From Alphaproteobacteria bacterium (GTDB lineage Bacteria; Pseudomonadota; Alphaproteobacteria; Rhodobacterales; Rhodobacteraceae), in contig JAJRUE010000195.1 in assembly GCA_024277955.1 (NCBI GenBank), forward strand, positions 1 through 7,784: a DNA stretch of 7,784 bases, given 5' to 3'. This document shows positions 6,090 through 7,784 of the stretch, in pieces; position 1 is the stretch's first letter, and each line of letters starts with the position of its first letter. The position numbers and the translations under genes were made by a program. Under the pieces are notes generated by a model. That model had not been told where the DNA came from and made no database searches. It saw nothing but the letters and a program-made list of their open reading frames with translations.

Positions 6090-6095
6090 AGGAGG
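6090..6095 (+). promoter_or_regulatory. Strong Shine-Dalgarno of the DUF465 gene
   Basis: AGGAGG stands six bases before the ATG at 6102. It is the best ribosome site in the window and fixes the start, ruling out the in-frame ATG at 6057, which has none. Confidence 0.85.
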
Positions 6096-6101
6096 ACGAC
6101 C

Positions 6102-6269
6102 ATGAGCTTGAGTTCGCACCTGCAGGAACTCCGGAAGAAACATCAGCACCTCTCAGAAAAAGTCGAAGAAGCGCAGCGAAGCCCGGGGACCGATGCCCTG
6201 CAGGTCACCGCCCTCAAGAAAGAAAAGCTCAAACTCAAGGAAGAAATCGAACGTCTGGCTCACGCCTGA
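6102..6269 (+). CDS. DUF465/YdcH-family small coiled-coil protein
   Basis: This is a 55-residue protein of the DUF465 (YdcH) family, function unknown. Seen: MSLSSHLQELRKKHQHLSEKVEEAQRSP, a first amphipathic helix with the family pattern L..LR.KH..L...V; a short turn GTDA; then ALKKEKLKLKEEIERL, a second Lys/Glu-rich helix typical of the family. The protein should form a helical hairpin or coiled coil and lacks any export or membrane segment. Its strong ribosome site suggests high translation compared with its neighbours. It stands alone in its own transcription unit if the weak hairpin upstream terminates, and I could not find a clear promoter in 5983-6089. The last ten bases overlap the end of the convergent transporter gene. 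Confidence 0.9.
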   Translation: MSLSSHLQELRKKHQHLSEKVEEAQRSPGTDALQVTALKKEKLKLKEEIERLAHA

Positions 6270-7120
6270 CGACCCGATTTCGCGGCGGCAAGGGCGCCGC
6301 CTGAAACCAGCATGGCCGCGATCACCAGCGGCCATCCCGGCGTTGCGATCCCGGCCAGAACCAGGATGACGGTCGAAAGCAATGGCGCGGCGTAAGACGC
6401 GACCCCCAGCAGCTGGATGTCGCCCTTTTTCATGCCGATATCCCACAGGTAGAACGCCAGTCCAACCGGCCCCAACCCCAGCAAAACAAGCGCCGCCCAC
6501 CCCGTCGCGGCCACAGGCCAGACGGTGGTTTCCAGGGCCAGATGCGCGATCGCCGAAAGACCCGCGCTGAACAGGCAGAACACCGCGACGCTGCTGGTTG
6601 GGACATGCCCCAGCCGGCGGGACAACACCGAATACCCCGACCAGATCAGCGCGCAGGCGCCGGCCAGCGCATAGCCAAGAGCATGGGCGCTGGTAAATGT
6701 GCTGTCGCCGGCGATGATCAGCGCGGCGCCGGCAAAGGCGATCACCGCCCCGCCGATCTGGCCCGGGCGCAGACGCTCACCGGGCAAAAGACCCGAAAAC
6801 AGGACGATCAGCAGCGGCCAGAGATAGGCGATCAGCCCGGCCTGGGCCGCCGGGGCGTTGCGCAGGGCGGAAAAATAGGCCAGGTGGTATCCGAAAAGTC
6901 CGGCCGTTCCAAAGGCATGAACTTTCCAGGACACGGCCAGCAGGCGTACAAGTTCACCGCTTTTCCAGGCCCAGATCAGCCCGATCGTCCCGCCGATGCC
7001 AAAGCTCGTGGCGGCAAGCTGCAGGGGCGGCACCGGCGTAGTCGCCACCGTGAGCAGCGCCAGAAGCGACCACAAGAGGACGGCCGAAAAGCCGATCCAG
7101 GTGGCGCGGGGGCGGGTCAT
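6260..7120 (-). CDS. EamA/DMT-family exporter, YddG-like
   Basis: This is a 286-residue inner-membrane transporter of the drug/metabolite transporter superfamily. About ten hydrophobic segments are visible, near residues 8-26, 32-52, 66-86, 90-112, 120-138, 146-166, 176-196, 206-226, 236-257 and 262-280, arranged as two EamA halves. The N-terminus MTRPRATWIGFSAVLLWS, the motif AYLWPLLIVLF (98-108), the LWDIGMKKG loop (225-233) and VASYAAPLLS (240-249) all resemble E. coli YddG, an exporter of aromatic amino acids. I therefore favour an amino-acid or related metabolite exporter, but the substrate is inference. The ATG at 7120 has no Shine-Dalgarno; a large palindrome abuts it instead. It lies 30 bases downstream of phaB on the same strand and may be read through from it. 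Its end overlaps the DUF465 gene tail to tail. Confidence 0.88.
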   Translation of the reverse strand: MTRPRATWIGFSAVLLWSLLALLTVATTPVPPLQLAATSFGIGGTIGLIWAWKSGELVRLLAVSWKVHAFGTAGLFGYHLAYFSALRNAPAAQAGLIAYLWPLLIVLFSGLLPGERLRPGQIGGAVIAFAGAALIIAGDSTFTSAHALGYALAGACALIWSGYSVLSRRLGHVPTSSVAVFCLFSAGLSAIAHLALETTVWPVAATGWAALVLLGLGPVGLAFYLWDIGMKKGDIQLLGVASYAAPLLSTVILVLAGIATPGWPLVIAAMLVSGGALAAAKSGRQA

Positions 7121-7144
7121 CGGCGGGCCGGATCCGGTCCGCCG
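7121..7144. promoter_or_regulatory. Near-perfect 24-base palindrome between phaB and the exporter gene
   Basis: CGGCGG (7121-7126) mirrors CCGCCG (7139-7144), and the core CCGGATCCGG (7128-7137) is a perfect palindrome; the only mismatch is 7127 against 7138. Eleven of twelve base pairs therefore match. As RNA it can fold into a stem with a GATC loop. It directly abuts the exporter ATG and starts six bases after the phaB stop on the minus strand. It may be an operator, a translation-blocking hairpin, or a terminator hairpin without a T run. Confidence 0.5.
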
Positions 7145-7150
7145 GGCTCG

Positions 7151-7784
7151 TCACACGAAGAATTGCGCGCCATTTGCCGAAATGGTCGATCCATTGATGA
7201 ACTCGGCCTCGTCCGCGGCCAGGAACGTCACGCAGCGGGCGATTTCCTCGGGCTTGCCAAGGCGGCCGGCGGGGATCTGGGCGATGATCGCCTCGCGCAC
7301 CTTTTCCGGCACCGCCATCACCATGTCGGTGGCGATATAGCCGGGGCACACAGCGTTGGCGGTGATGCCGAAACGCGCGCCTTCCTGGGCCAGGGACTTG
7401 ACGATCCCCAGGTCGCCGGCCTTCGAGGCGGCATAGTTCACCTGGGCGAACTGTCCCTTTTGCCCGTTGATCGAGCTGATGACGATCACGCGCCCGAACT
7501 TGCGTTCGCGCATGCCCGGCCAGATCGGGTGGGTCATGTTGAACACGCCCGACAGGTTGGTGTCGATCACCTGCTGCCACTGTTCGCGGGTCATCCGGTG
7601 GAACGGCGCATCGCGGGTGATGCCGGCGTTGTTCACCAGCACGTCGATGGGTCCAAGCTCGGCCTCGACCTGGGCCGCGCCGGCGACGCAGGCGTCATAG
7701 TCGGCGACCGACCACTTGAAGGTCTTGATTCCGGTTTCCTCGGTGAATTTCGCGGCGGCCTCGTCGTTGCCGGCATAGTTGGCG
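7151..7784 (-). CDS. phaB: Acetoacetyl-CoA reductase PhaB (N-terminus outside window)
   Basis: PhaB is a cytoplasmic NADPH-dependent short-chain dehydrogenase that reduces acetoacetyl-CoA to (R)-3-hydroxybutyryl-CoA for polyhydroxybutyrate synthesis. The visible 210 residues are the C-terminal part; about 30 are missing, including the TGxxxGIG cofactor motif. Seen in fragment numbering: YAGNDEAA at 3-10; NNAG at 51-54; the Asn of DTNL at 76; the catalytic Ser104 in ISSINGQKGQ; and Tyr117 and Lys121 of the YxxxK motif in NYAASKAGDLG. CPGYIATDMV and the C-terminal NGAQFFV are typical of PhaB and separate it from FabG. The frame is open to the window edge, so an internal GTG at 7642 is not the start. 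PhaA often neighbours PhaB and may lie just beyond the edge; this cannot be seen here. Confidence 0.93.
   Translation of the reverse strand, partial: ANYAGNDEAAAKFTEETGIKTFKWSVADYDACVAGAAQVEAELGPIDVLVNNAGITRDAPFHRMTREQWQQVIDTNLSGVFNMTHPIWPGMRERKFGRVIVISSINGQKGQFAQVNYAASKAGDLGIVKSLAQEGARFGITANAVCPGYIATDMVMAVPEKVREAIIAQIPAGRLGKPEEIARCVTFLAADEAEFINGSTISANGAQFFV

Noticed and set aside
1..7784. A mobile element, toxin-antitoxin pair, defence system or CRISPR array
   Set aside because: All substantial genes are recognisable core-genome families with similar base composition. No transposase, integrase, nuclease or regular repeat-spacer pattern is present.

Overview
The window comes from a GC-rich alphaproteobacterium, most likely a member of the Rhodobacterales (Rhodobacter/Roseobacter relatives). 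The basis is the protein style (PhaB, DUF465, DUF2007 and polyprenyl synthase variants that resemble that order), the dominance of G/C at third codon positions, and a core-genome gene set. It looks like ordinary chromosomal housekeeping sequence. I see no insertion sequence, prophage, CRISPR array, tRNA or rRNA.

Layout. The plus strand opens with the C-terminal half of electron transfer flavoprotein-ubiquinone oxidoreductase (1-837), followed by a weak terminator-like hairpin. Next comes a secreted or periplasmic TPR-repeat protein (937-2637, TTG start) whose 3' end overlaps ispE (2627-3583) by 11 bases. A gene-free convergent gap of about 360 bases (3584-3941) holds two abutting perfect inverted repeats and two sets of short direct repeats. 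On the minus strand lies a long-chain polyprenyl diphosphate synthase (3942-4940). It is divergent from a plus-strand pair made of a DUF2007 small protein (4998-5213) and a TrmN6-like methyltransferase (5218-5982). A small DUF465/YdcH protein (6102-6269) follows, and its end overlaps tail to tail with a minus-strand YddG-like DMT exporter (6260-7120). Upstream of the exporter on the same strand is the 5'-truncated acetoacetyl-CoA reductase PhaB (7151-7784), cut by the window edge. A 24-base near-perfect palindrome fills most of the 30-base gap between PhaB and the exporter.

Functional links. ETF-QO delivers electrons from acyl-CoA and amino-acid oxidation to ubiquinone. IspE makes isoprenoid precursors through the MEP pathway. 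The polyprenyl synthase builds the ubiquinone side chain. The left two thirds of the window therefore has a loose quinone theme. PhaB belongs to polyhydroxybutyrate storage. The DUF2007 and methyltransferase genes are packed four bases apart and probably form an operon.

No convincing new multi-gene system is visible. The items most worth a second look are non-coding: the palindrome abutting the exporter start codon, and the structured convergent gap at 3584-3941. All family calls come from recognising motifs and overall similarity by eye, not from database searches.
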